Positions 36,172-44,798 of a stretch of 64,000 bases of DNA are shown one piece after another. The notes under the pieces were generated by a model. It was not told the DNA's origin and did not search any database. It worked only from the letters and a program-made list of their open reading frames with translations. The translations under genes were made by a program, and so were the position numbers. Position 1 is the first letter of the stretch. Every line of letters starts with the position of its first letter. This DNA comes from Chengkuizengella marina (GTDB taxonomy: Bacteria; Bacillota; Bacilli; Paenibacillales; KCTC-33759): positions 62,001 to 126,000 of the forward strand of contig NZ_SIJB01000007.1 of NCBI RefSeq assembly GCF_009910845.1. The letters are read 5' to 3'.

Positions 36172-37059
36172 TTATTTTTTATGTTCCCATAGTTTATATA
36201 ACGCTTGTGTTCCACGATCTTCTTCTCCTACAATTGCAAGCTCATCATATAATTGTTTTGCTAATTCAAGCCCTGGCATTTCCAGTCCCATAGAAGATGC
36301 TTCTTCTAATGCAATCCCCATATCTTTAATAAAATGTTTCACAAAAAAACCAGGTTCATAATCCTCTTTGATGATTCTTGGAGCTAAATTACTTAAAGAC
36401 CAACTTCCTGCTGCTCCAGCAGAGATACTTTGCAATACCTTTTCTGGGTCAAGTCCAGCTGTTCTCGCATATACAATAGATTCACAAATCCCAATCATAT
36501 TGGTGGCAATAGCAATTTGGTTACACATTTTTGTATGTTGTCCTGATCCTGCTTCTCCTTGAAGAATAATATTAGCCCCCATTTTTTCAAGTATCGGTTT
36601 ACAAACCTCAAAGGCTCCAGATTCTCCTCCTACCATAATGGTTAAACGAGCTTCCCTTGCTCCAATATCACCGCCTGAAACAGGTGCATCTAAAGAAAAC
36701 AATCCTTTTTCTTTAGCATGTTGAGCTATTTTTTGGGCTAATGTAGGTGTAGATGTTGTCATGTCGATTAGATAAGTACCTTTGTTCGCATTTGATATAA
36801 TTCCATTTGTACCTAAATATATAGATTCTACATCTTGGGGATATCCGATCATTGTAATAATTATATCGGCTTGTTTAGTTAATTCTACCACTGAGTTTTT
36901 CCAAATTGCACCTTGACTTATTAGATCATCAGCTTTATCTTTTGTTCGAGTATAAATATGTAGGTTGTATCCTGCATTCATCAAGTGACCGGCCATGCTT
37001 TTTCCCATCACACCTATGCCAATAAACCCAATCGTTAGATTGTTTTTTTCATTGTTCAT
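36172..37059 (-). CDS. NAD(P)-dependent beta-hydroxyacid dehydrogenase
   Basis: A 295-residue member of the 3-hydroxyisobutyrate dehydrogenase / tartronate-semialdehyde reductase family. It has the Rossmann motif GFIGIGVMGKSMAGHL, Arg-Thr after strand 2 (TRTK, suggesting NADPH), DAPVSGGDIGAREARLTIMVGG for substrate binding, and the catalytic Lys in GSGQHTKMCNQ. AAAAGGAG precedes the ATG. It stands alone; the physiological substrate cannot be told. Confidence 0.9.
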   Translation of the reverse strand: MNNEKNNLTIGFIGIGVMGKSMAGHLMNAGYNLHIYTRTKDKADDLISQGAIWKNSVVELTKQADIIITMIGYPQDVESIYLGTNGIISNANKGTYLIDMTTSTPTLAQKIAQHAKEKGLFSLDAPVSGGDIGAREARLTIMVGGESGAFEVCKPILEKMGANIILQGEAGSGQHTKMCNQIAIATNMIGICESIVYARTAGLDPEKVLQSISAGAAGSWSLSNLAPRIIKEDYEPGFFVKHFIKDMGIALEEASSMGLEMPGLELAKQLYDELAIVGEEDRGTQALYKLWEHKK

Positions 37060-37348
37060 AACTTCTCCTTTTCAACAAATAAGTTTAAAATTTTTATTAA
37101 TTTTTATAAGTATATTCTTTAACTATAATTCTGACAAGATTGTTGTTATTACAAAATTATAAAAGAGTTTGCCGAACCGATGATTTTGACTTGTTAGTTA
37201 GTTTGGTTTATCTAATTTTATAGATGCAACCCATAAAAAAAATTATACTCAAGGATCCAACAAACTCTATACACCATCATATGTAAAGAACGTCCTTTCT
37301 GTATAATACTTTCGCCTATGAAAAGCTTCTAAAATGTAAAATGGTGAT
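37060..37348. other. gene-free stretch
   Basis: About 290 bases before the decayed frame at 37349. No supported gene, hairpin or promoter that I can defend. Confidence 0.4.
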
Positions 37349-37659
37349 ATGACCTACTCCTATTTGAGGAAAAAGACAAGATGTAATCAGACGAATTATC
37401 TTTTTATTATTTTGCTGATTTTCACTATTTTAATTGTTTGGTTTATTAGGGGAGAAATTAGAAATAACGACTACATATATGAACATTATGTTGCTTCAAA
37501 CGGAGGGTGATGGGAGAATAGTAGTGCAAATGATTGTGATAGGAAGTGAAAAGTAACATCTATCAAGTATGGAAGAAGGAAACAGAGAATACATCCCTGA
37601 ATCCATCTAAAAAGGTATCAAATGTTTTTTGGAGAGATGAGACAAAACCGCTTATTTAA
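37349..37659 (+). pseudogene. possible remnant of a small membrane-anchored protein
   Basis: Three consecutive plus-strand frames read like one broken protein: 37349-37510 (MTYSYLRKKTRC, then a strong membrane helix and NDYIYEHYVASNGG), then DGRIVVQMIVIGSEK in the next frame to 37556, then KSNIYQVWKKETENTSLNP to VFWRDETKPLI with a stop at 37659. Two shifts in the same direction join them. No convincing ribosome site and no known family. It is convergent with the FGGY kinase gene, whose stop lies just after it. Confidence 0.3.
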
Positions 37660-37662
37660 TGC

Positions 37663-39222
37663 TTAATGCTCAGGATATCCAGTTATTTTTTGAATAGATT
37701 CATATAATGGAGTTAATTTTTTATACATTTTTTGATAAACGTGGCTATAAAGTTCATCGTATATCTTAACGTTTTTTTGAATTGGTTCAAAAACCTGCGC
37801 CTTTTTTGTCATTTCTTTCACCGCTGTTTCAATATTAGGGTGAATCCCTGCTCCTACTGCTGCTAATATAGCTGCTCCTAAACCAGATGCTTCACTAACG
37901 GCTGGTCTGATGGCTGGTAATTGAAAAACGTCTGCTGTAATTTGCATCATTTTATCACTGTTTGATCCACCGCCGCATACGATTAATTCTGTCATGGGAA
38001 CTTTTGTACGTTTTTCTATTCTTTCTCTTCCTTCACGTAATGAATAGGCTAAACCTTCAAGAAGAGCTCTATAAAAGTGTCCTTTAGTATGGACTCCACC
38101 AAAACCAATGATAGCACCTTTTGCATCAGGACGTGGATATCTTATGCCAGGTGACCAGAATGGTTGGAGTACTAGCCCTAAAGATCCTGGTGGAATATCA
38201 GACACTAGATCATCTAGTATTTCCTCTGCAGGCACTCCTAAATTGCTGGCTAGTTGTAACTCCTCGTTAGCAAACTGTTCTTTGAACCATGATACCATCC
38301 AAAACCCACGGAAAGTTTGTACTTCAAGATTATATTCTCCCGGTGATGCACTTGGGTAAGGGGGTATAAGTTTAATAGGTTCAAGGTATTTTTTTGAGTT
38401 TACATTGATTGTGGCTGTAGTACCATAACCAATACTTCCTTGGTTTGGCAGCAAACACCCTGTGCCAAGTACTTCACATGCTTTATCAGTCGCTCCTGCA
38501 ATCACAGGTAACCCCTCAGGTATTCCTGTTTGTTTAGCTGCTTCTTTCGTAATCACACCTAATTGTTCACCTGGTTGGACTAGTTTAGGCAGCATTTGTT
38601 CCTTGACAGGTATGGCCTTCCATTTCCAATGTGATTTCTTAGACCATGTAAGTTTTTTATAATCAAATGGAAGATACCCAACTTGACTCCCAATTGAATC
38701 AATAATATCATTCGTTAATTTATAATTAATGTATCCTGAAATCATCAAGTAGTGGGAAGTTTTATCCCAAATTTCAGGCTGAAATTCCTTGATCCAATTT
38801 GCTTCTGCTTCTGCCTGAAGGTAATGTAATGTCTTATTAAGACCTGCAAGATGAAATAGGAACTTCCAAGCCCCTCCGACTTTAGGCAATTTCGTTGATC
38901 TTCGTTGATCTAACCAGAGTATAGCTGATCGTAAAGGAATTTTTTCCGCATCTAAATTTACCATTGATCCCCTTTGAGTTGTGACACTTACAGAAACAAT
39001 GGAATCTTTGTTTACTTTGCCTTGATTAAACAGTTTTACTGAAGCCTCAGTTATACACTTCCAATAATATTCTGGCTGCTGCTCAGCCCAACCTGATTCA
39101 GGAGAGTAATAAGCAGGACTATAAATTACTCTGGCAAAATCTATAAGTCGACCATTTCCATCAAATACAAGTGTTCGGACACTTTGAGTTCCAATATCTA
39201 TAGTTAAAACGCTTTCAACCAT
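37663..39222 (-). CDS. FGGY-family carbohydrate kinase
   Basis: Sugar/polyol kinase of 519 residues with two FGGY halves: ATP/phosphate loop LTIDIGTQSVRTLVFD, SPESGWAEQQPEYYW, TTQRGSMVNLD, GATDKACEVLGTG, GYGTTATIN and the C-terminal VCGGGSNSDKMMQITADVFQLP signature. It would phosphorylate a polyol or ketose; the GlpD-like and alkyl-DHAP-synthase-like genes upstream suggest a glycerol-type substrate (inference). It is the last gene of the minus-strand unit, 141 bases after the GlpD-like gene, with an AAGGGGG site before its ATG. Confidence 0.88.
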   Translation of the reverse strand: MVESVLTIDIGTQSVRTLVFDGNGRLIDFARVIYSPAYYSPESGWAEQQPEYYWKCITEASVKLFNQGKVNKDSIVSVSVTTQRGSMVNLDAEKIPLRSAILWLDQRRSTKLPKVGGAWKFLFHLAGLNKTLHYLQAEAEANWIKEFQPEIWDKTSHYLMISGYINYKLTNDIIDSIGSQVGYLPFDYKKLTWSKKSHWKWKAIPVKEQMLPKLVQPGEQLGVITKEAAKQTGIPEGLPVIAGATDKACEVLGTGCLLPNQGSIGYGTTATINVNSKKYLEPIKLIPPYPSASPGEYNLEVQTFRGFWMVSWFKEQFANEELQLASNLGVPAEEILDDLVSDIPPGSLGLVLQPFWSPGIRYPRPDAKGAIIGFGGVHTKGHFYRALLEGLAYSLREGRERIEKRTKVPMTELIVCGGGSNSDKMMQITADVFQLPAIRPAVSEASGLGAAILAAVGAGIHPNIETAVKEMTKKAQVFEPIQKNVKIYDELYSHVYQKMYKKLTPLYESIQKITGYPEH

Positions 39223-39363
39223 GGATTGAAATGCCCCCTTTTAAAATATCCGTATCCCCTTCTAGAAAAGAAGAGGGATACCTTCTAGATTGTAAGTAAA
39301 CTTTTTTTATATGGATATATATTTTATCGGTTAATGGGGTAGTTAATGAGAATCACTTCAAAA

Positions 39364-40947
39364 TTATCTTTGTAATAAATTAGGACTATAGTTATTTTCC
39401 CATATATTATTATAGCGAGTCACTTCATTATTCCAACGTTCCTCATCCCAGTTTAACACAGGTAGAATCTCTTCTTTTAAACGATTTATTATTTCTCTTC
39501 CACCAGAAGGTAATAACATCCCTATGCGCACTCTGCGTAATAATAGATCATCTAGATGAGAAATAGATTCATGACGTGCTGCCCAACGAAGCTCTGACCA
39601 TAATATATTCGTACTAGGTATAAATTCACAGCCATTTTCTTCAATTTCTTCTATAAAACTATCCCATCCATTTCCGTAACGACCATATAAACGACGTGTC
39701 ATGGATTCACCTAAGTGAGAGTGAAGTATGGAATGACTTGTCATCTCTTGTCGTTCATCCAAGACTTTATTTTGCTGCTTATTAACATGAGTGATCTGTG
39801 GTTTTATTTTATCTAAAACTTCACGTGCTAACAAATCAAAGGTAGTTAATTTCCCTCCTGTAACAGTTAACAAACCTTGCTCTTCCCAAATGCAATGATC
39901 TCTTGATTCTTTGGAAGGATCTTTTTTTCCAGTATGAACGACGGGTCTTACTCCAGCAAATGTTGATAAAACATCTTCAGCTTTTAATTGGAAGGAAGGA
40001 AACATTTCATTTAGTGCTTCGAACAAATAGTTTCCCTCTTCAATACTAATACTCGGTTCTAAATTTAAAGAATCTTCATGATCAATATCTGTCGTGCCAA
40101 CTAAGGTAACTCCCTCCCAAGGAAATACATAAATATAACGTCCATCTGCTGGATGAGAGAATCCGATCGCTTGTGCTAGTGGTAAACGCCAATTAGGAAT
40201 AATTAGATGGCTTCCACGTAAAGGTCGCATCTTTGGAGCTTCACCTACCTGAGCTCTTAGTTGATCTACCCAAACCCCTGTAGCATTCACAACAATATTC
40301 CCAAATACTTCTTTTGTATTATTTGACATCATATCTTTCACTGTGACTCCACGTACACGACCCTTTTGATCTCGACATAATTGTTCTACAGAGCAATAGT
40401 TTATAGCAGTACCCCCGAGTAGCTGTCCATCTTTTAACACTCTTAATACGAGCCTTGCATCATCTGTTTTTGCATCATAATATTGTAAACCAGTGCTAAG
40501 CCCTGATTGTCTAATACCTGGCGCCATTTTGCTTATGTTATGAGAATCATAACTTCGATGATTTTTTCGATGCGCCATCATGTCATATAGGGTTAATCCT
40601 GCTTTTAACAAAATAGGATCAAACTTATTTTCCTCATAAAAAGGCATTAAAATTCCAAGAGGCTCTACAAGACCATCACATTCACTGAGTAACTTCTCTC
40701 TTTCATGAACGGAATGCCAGGTGGTTTTTAATTGACCTTGTTTTAAATAACGTAAACCACCATGCACTAGTTTACCAGAACGACTGGAAGTACCCCATGC
40801 AAAATCTTTTTTTTCTAACAGTAAACAGCGAAGACCTTGACTAGCTGCTTTTCTCAAAATTCCTGCTCCAGTAATTCCTCCACCAATAACGATGATATCC
40901 CAAGGTTCCTCGTTTAATGTATCCCAAACTTCTTCGCGGTTATTCAT
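39364..40947 (-). CDS. GlpD-like glycerol-3-phosphate dehydrogenase/oxidase
   Basis: FAD enzyme of 527 residues: IIVIGGGITGAGILRKAA (FAD Rossmann), SSRSGKLVHGGLRYLKQGQ, VVNATGVWVDQ, GVTLVGTTDID, FAGVRPVVHTG and GKLTTFDLLA all fit GlpD/GlpA, with the C-terminal helical domain present. It would oxidise sn-glycerol-3-phosphate, or a substituted form, to the dihydroxyacetone phosphate level and pass electrons to the quinone pool. ATG 40947 is 8 bases after GGAG; GTG 40956 overlaps that site. It lies 43 bases after the alkyl-DHAP-synthase-like gene. Confidence 0.9.
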   Translation of the reverse strand: MNNREEVWDTLNEEPWDIIVIGGGITGAGILRKAASQGLRCLLLEKKDFAWGTSSRSGKLVHGGLRYLKQGQLKTTWHSVHEREKLLSECDGLVEPLGILMPFYEENKFDPILLKAGLTLYDMMAHRKNHRSYDSHNISKMAPGIRQSGLSTGLQYYDAKTDDARLVLRVLKDGQLLGGTAINYCSVEQLCRDQKGRVRGVTVKDMMSNNTKEVFGNIVVNATGVWVDQLRAQVGEAPKMRPLRGSHLIIPNWRLPLAQAIGFSHPADGRYIYVFPWEGVTLVGTTDIDHEDSLNLEPSISIEEGNYLFEALNEMFPSFQLKAEDVLSTFAGVRPVVHTGKKDPSKESRDHCIWEEQGLLTVTGGKLTTFDLLAREVLDKIKPQITHVNKQQNKVLDERQEMTSHSILHSHLGESMTRRLYGRYGNGWDSFIEEIEENGCEFIPSTNILWSELRWAARHESISHLDDLLLRRVRIGMLLPSGGREIINRLKEEILPVLNWDEERWNNEVTRYNNIWENNYSPNLLQR

Positions 40948-40990
40948 ATCTAACACTCCTTAAATTAAGTGTTCAAAAAGTCTTGTTTTA

Positions 40991-42580
40991 TTAAATTAAC
41001 TTATCGTTATTCATTCTTTGTTCAGGATCAAGAGTATGACAAAGGGAGCGGATCATTTCCATGCCCAGTTTCGTTTTTTCATTTTCAAGATACGGTCGAT
41101 GATCGGTTCCAACTCCGTGTTGATGACTGATCGTTCCACCGTTTTTAACGATTGCTTCACTTGCAGCTTTTTTTAGTTTTTCCCAGCGACGTTTGGTTTC
41201 ATCTGGATCATCACCTATACGGAAAAGATAGGTAGTATATATACTAGAGCCATGTGGGTAAATATGAGAGAGGTGAGTATATGCAAATACATTTTCATTT
41301 ATATCTTGCAATCCTTCTCTTAATGCACTTTCAATAGATTGAATCGTCTCTGGGACTCGATTCCATGTTGTTGCTGTTTCTAACGTATCTACCGCATAAC
41401 CTTCTTGCCATAAACTGTTGCGTAAATATGGAGAACGGAAGCGATTTTTTACCCATTGCTGTCCTGGTTTTGTACCTACAAGGACACCTTTGTATTTTTT
41501 AATGATGCTTTGGGCTTGGTATAGTGAGGATTTCACACTTTTTTTACTTCCAGTAACCCCATATACAAGCATACATTTTTGTTCGTTAACACCGTTCATT
41601 TTCAACCACTTGTCTAATAATGTGAGCACTTTGCTTTCTCCTGCCATCGTTAATGTTGAGATCGTTTCTTCTGGTAAGCTTAAACGCATCATCGAAAGAG
41701 GAATACCTTGTTGTGCAATTTTTCTAATGGCAGCCATTCCTTGCTCAGGAGTAGGAAAAAAAGCTGAATAAAACTGTTCCATTTCTGGTAGGGGAGATAT
41801 TTTAACTGTTGCTTTTGTAACAATACCCAATCTGCCTTCTGAGCCAAGCACAAATTCACGTAAATTTGGTCCAGCAGCTGATGCTGGTAGATTTGATATT
41901 TCTAAACTACCTACTGGTGTTTCCATTTCTCCACCCACAAATAGTTGTTCAATTCTACCATATTTCAACGATTGTTGACCTGCTGAACGCGTGACAATCC
42001 AACCACCAAGGGTAGAGTACTCAAATGATTGAGGAAAGTGTCCTAGAGTAAAACCTTTAGCTTGTAATGCTGCTTCGAGGTCAGGACCTTTAATGCCTGC
42101 TTGGAATTGTGCAAGGCACCCTTCTTCATTTAAATCAAGTAATTTATTCATTCTACTAACATCTACTGTTATGGTCGGTTTGTCTCCTTTGAGCGCTGCT
42201 AAGTGACCAACAACGCTAGTCCCTCCACCATAAGGTACAATATGTGCATCTATTTTTTTTGCAAATTGGAGCAATTCGCGAACTTCTTGTTCATTTAAAG
42301 GAAACGCTACACCATCTGGATAAGTTGGTATTGTGCCACTTCGAATTGCATTCCAATCACCAAAACTTTGCCCAACAGCATGACGAAGTCTTTCCAGTGG
42401 ATCTGTGTTAATCAGTTGGTGTTCAGGTAATCGAGATGCTGGTACATTACTAAGTGCTTTATCTAATGATATATCTTGTGGTTTATTACCAGGACCTAAT
42501 TCATTTTTTAAAAATTCTATTGCTGATTCAGGTAATTCAACATTTACAGATTCATCACCCCAGCCATTCCATCTTCTCAA
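40991..42580 (-). CDS. alkyldihydroxyacetonephosphate-synthase-like FAD protein
   Basis: FAD-linked oxidase-type protein of 529 residues. Over its length it resembles alkyl-DHAP synthase (AGPS): MRRWNGWGDES at the N-terminus, PYGGGTSVVGH, GHFPQSFEYSTLGGW, GSEGRLGIVTKATVKI, MMRLS (the AGPS active-site Arg position) and a C-terminal GGTISHQHGVG in place of the AGPS His-His-His. AGPS exchanges an acyl for an alkyl group on dihydroxyacetone phosphate. A bacterial homologue beside glycerol-phosphate genes may work on alkyl- or acyl-DHAP, in synthesis or breakdown. The middle His is Gln here. Generic annotation would be GlcD-type oxidase. Confidence 0.8.
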   Translation of the reverse strand: MRRWNGWGDESVNVELPESAIEFLKNELGPGNKPQDISLDKALSNVPASRLPEHQLINTDPLERLRHAVGQSFGDWNAIRSGTIPTYPDGVAFPLNEQEVRELLQFAKKIDAHIVPYGGGTSVVGHLAALKGDKPTITVDVSRMNKLLDLNEEGCLAQFQAGIKGPDLEAALQAKGFTLGHFPQSFEYSTLGGWIVTRSAGQQSLKYGRIEQLFVGGEMETPVGSLEISNLPASAAGPNLREFVLGSEGRLGIVTKATVKISPLPEMEQFYSAFFPTPEQGMAAIRKIAQQGIPLSMMRLSLPEETISTLTMAGESKVLTLLDKWLKMNGVNEQKCMLVYGVTGSKKSVKSSLYQAQSIIKKYKGVLVGTKPGQQWVKNRFRSPYLRNSLWQEGYAVDTLETATTWNRVPETIQSIESALREGLQDINENVFAYTHLSHIYPHGSSIYTTYLFRIGDDPDETKRRWEKLKKAASEAIVKNGGTISHQHGVGTDHRPYLENEKTKLGMEMIRSLCHTLDPEQRMNNDKLI

Positions 42581-42619
42581 TTTAATTCCCCCTTAGTTAA
42601 TAAAATATATAATGATTGA

Positions 42620-42633
42620 AGTAATCGCTTACA
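42620..42633 (-). promoter_or_regulatory. CcpA cre site
   Basis: Minus-strand TGTAAGCGATTACT matches the cre consensus TGWAANCGNTNWCA except for the last base. It lies 40 bases before the start of the alkyl-DHAP-synthase-like gene, in the gap after the fadR-like gene. Confidence 0.65.
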
Positions 42634-42701
42634 AAACAACTAGAACTATTTCAAAACTCTACTAACTTAAATAAAATAAAAAGTTTGCATTGATGCTTGC
42701 A

Positions 42702-43394
42702 TTAATTTGATGCGTTTTTCCATAACGTGATGCTTTTTAACATATCTTCTTTAGTGATTTGTTCTGCTTGAATTGGATCCCTTGCCATTGCAGCTGCTAA
42801 CAAACGAGTATAAAACAAGCGGGTAGCTTCTCGATTTTGTAGATGAGAAAAATACAATTGCCCCATGTGTTCATAAATTCGAGAAAAACTATTAATTAAC
42901 AGGACATAAATTGGATTTTCAGATAGAACAGATAATTGTTTTTGCAGTTCCCAATCAAATGATGTGAAACTGGCAGGATCATCTTTTAGTTCATCACTTT
43001 TAGCCAAAATGGCAATGACTTTAGCAGGGTTTTTTAACACTGCGTCGTGAACAAATGCCGGTGCTAAAGAAGAGCGAACTTCAAGAAGGTGAACTACAAA
43101 ATTTTTAGTTGGCTGTTCCGTATTCGCTATAATATTTTCAAGTGTGTTTAAATTGCCTTCCTGCCAGAAGTGATTCACGAGAGTGGGTTGCCCTTTACGA
43201 ATGGTTAGCCACTTATCTCGTGCTAACCTTTGTAGGGATTCTCTTAATGTAGTACGTGCAATGCCTAACTTGGATGATAATTCTCTTTCTGGTGGAAGTG
43301 TACTTCCAGGCGGAAATTCATTATTTAATATCGCTTTGATTAATAATTGATCTATAGTTTGGGTAGGGTTTACATAGGTTTGTTTTTTTTCCAA
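42702..43394 (-). CDS. GntR-family regulator of the FadR (acyl-CoA-binding) type
   Basis: A 230-residue repressor. The winged helix (FPPGSTLPPERELSSKLG, ARTTLRESLQRLARDKWLTI, GQPTLVNHFW) and the C-terminal part, including SENPIYVLLINSFSRIYEHMGQLYF, align by eye with E. coli FadR, including the FadR-specific helical acyl-CoA-binding domain, not the common FCD domain. E. coli FadR leaves DNA when bound to long-chain acyl-CoA. It heads the minus-strand unit, and a FadR-like palindrome sits on its own promoter. Confidence 0.85.
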   Translation of the reverse strand: MEKKQTYVNPTQTIDQLLIKAILNNEFPPGSTLPPERELSSKLGIARTTLRESLQRLARDKWLTIRKGQPTLVNHFWQEGNLNTLENIIANTEQPTKNFVVHLLEVRSSLAPAFVHDAVLKNPAKVIAILAKSDELKDDPASFTSFDWELQKQLSVLSENPIYVLLINSFSRIYEHMGQLYFSHLQNREATRLFYTRLLAAAMARDPIQAEQITKEDMLKSITLWKNASN

Positions 43395-43465
43395 ATGAAA
43401 AGCCTCCAGTTTTTTTGAAATATTCTGAAATTATTCTCTGATTTATGGTCAGTCCTCTTTCTAAC

Positions 43466-43480
43466 TGTGGTCTTACCACA
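43466..43480 (-). promoter_or_regulatory. FadR-like operator
   Basis: TGTGGT-AAG-ACCACA on the minus strand is a perfect-arm palindrome with the TGGT-N3-ACCA spacing of FadR sites. It begins directly after the -10 box of the regulator promoter. Confidence 0.7.
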
Positions 43481-43509
43481 AATATATAACATTGAAGTCT
43501 TTAAGTAAA
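43481..43509 (-). promoter_or_regulatory. promoter of fadR-like unit
   Basis: Minus-strand TTTACT (43504-43509), 17-base spacer, TATATT (43481-43486), followed at once by the palindrome. Confidence 0.55.
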
Positions 43510-43618
43510 GGGGTAATCTAAAGTATATTAAACCCATAATGATTAGAAATTGATATAATATTCATTAATTTTTGTAGTATAATATAGTTTCATCTGTATA
43601 ATAACAGGAGATTAAACA

Positions 43619-44086
43619 ATGCAATCTATTCAAATTATTATGATTATATTTTCTATATTTATGGCTCACTCATTACATGAATTTGGTCATGTTTTTTTTG
43701 CAAGATTAATGAATGCTCAAGTGAATGAAATTTCAATTGGGGCAGGACCAATTATATATAAAAGGAGCACATTAACAATTAGACTCGGTTTCTTTTTAGG
43801 CGGTTATTGTAATTGGGGAGAAAAGGAATTTTTAAATGGTTTTCAAATAAGTCTAATTCACCTTGGCGGAATTATATTTAATTTAGTAAGTGCTTCGATT
43901 TTTTTATTATTGATGTCGTCGTTTTCTTCGAAAGTAATTTATCCTTTCCTCCCTTTTGGTTTATATTCCTTTGCCCTGGTTGTAATCAATGGGATTCCAT
44001 ATAAATTTGCATTACTAAAAAGTGATGGATGGCAAGTATTGGAGGTTATATATTTTTCGATTAAAAGCAGGTTAAAAAAAGGTTGA
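43619..44086 (+). CDS. M50-like site-2-protease family membrane protein
   Basis: A 155-residue membrane protein with a zinc-protease motif HSLHEFGHVFFARLMNA in the first helix and about four membrane segments. A later NGIPYKFALLKSDGWQ resembles the N-x-x-P...DG second metal site of M50 proteases. AGGAG lies 7 bases before the ATG. There is no PDZ domain, so it is a minimal form. No partner substrate gene is evident; an alcohol dehydrogenase remnant follows. Confidence 0.75.
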   Translation: MQSIQIIMIIFSIFMAHSLHEFGHVFFARLMNAQVNEISIGAGPIIYKRSTLTIRLGFFLGGYCNWGEKEFLNGFQISLIHLGGIIFNLVSASIFLLLMSSFSSKVIYPFLPFGLYSFALVVINGIPYKFALLKSDGWQVLEVIYFSIKSRLKKG

Positions 44087-44198
44087 AACCAACAATCTAT
44101 AAAAGCGTATTAAATTTGGAAACGTTTTAGTGGAAAAATATATATTAATAAATAACTTATTTGAATAGCATTAGTAAATTAAATCACTAGAATTAAAT

Positions 44199-44734
44199 GG
44201 TAAGAAATCATTAGAATGGACTGAATATATAGGATTCCTACTTTGCAAGAAGATGAAGTATTAATAAAAACAATTGCAGGGGCGATAAGTATCGGGACCG
44301 AATTACCTCAATATGATGAAAGCGATGTTTTAGACAATTATCCAAATTATCCCAAAAACACTGGTTATGAGAGCTTTGGAGAAGTTGTAAAGATTGGTGA
44401 TAGCGTAGAGTCTATAAAATTAGGCGATAAGGTTGTTGCTTTTTATGGTCATCAAACGTTTGGAATTGTAAAAAAGGATAAAGTGATCAGAGTACCTAAA
44501 CAATTAAGTGCTTCAGAAGCTTTAGTGGTAAAACAAAAAGGTGAAATTTATATCTTATCAGATGGAATTTACATTGATTGCAGAATTTTATGAAAAAGAA
44601 TTAAAGGTAGTGGGATCAAGTGATGGATGGAATTATCAGAATGAAACAAAATTACCTATCAAGCACTCATAAATTGTTTTGAAGAGTTAAGTGCTGGGAC
44701 AATCAGTCCATTGAAAGTATTAGTAACTTATTAA
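44199..44734 (+). pseudogene. zinc-type alcohol dehydrogenase remnant
   Basis: Broken medium-chain dehydrogenase. KKSLEWTEYI in one frame, then (after a frame change near 44230) LQEDEVLIKTIAGAISIGTELPQY, YPKNTGYESFGEVVKIG and LGDKVVAFYGHQ form the GroES-like N-terminus. The nucleotide-binding middle is missing: after ASEALV the sequence jumps to IYILSDG, then, with further frame changes, FYEKELKVVGSSDGWNYQ and ELSAGTISPLKVLVTY to a stop. About 536 bases remain of a normal ~1000, so a large internal deletion is present. Confidence 0.8.
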
Positions 44735-44798
44735 ATTTTAAATGCTTTATTTAGATAATGGTATAGAGATGCTTAATTTCATAAATTAGGAGGATGTT

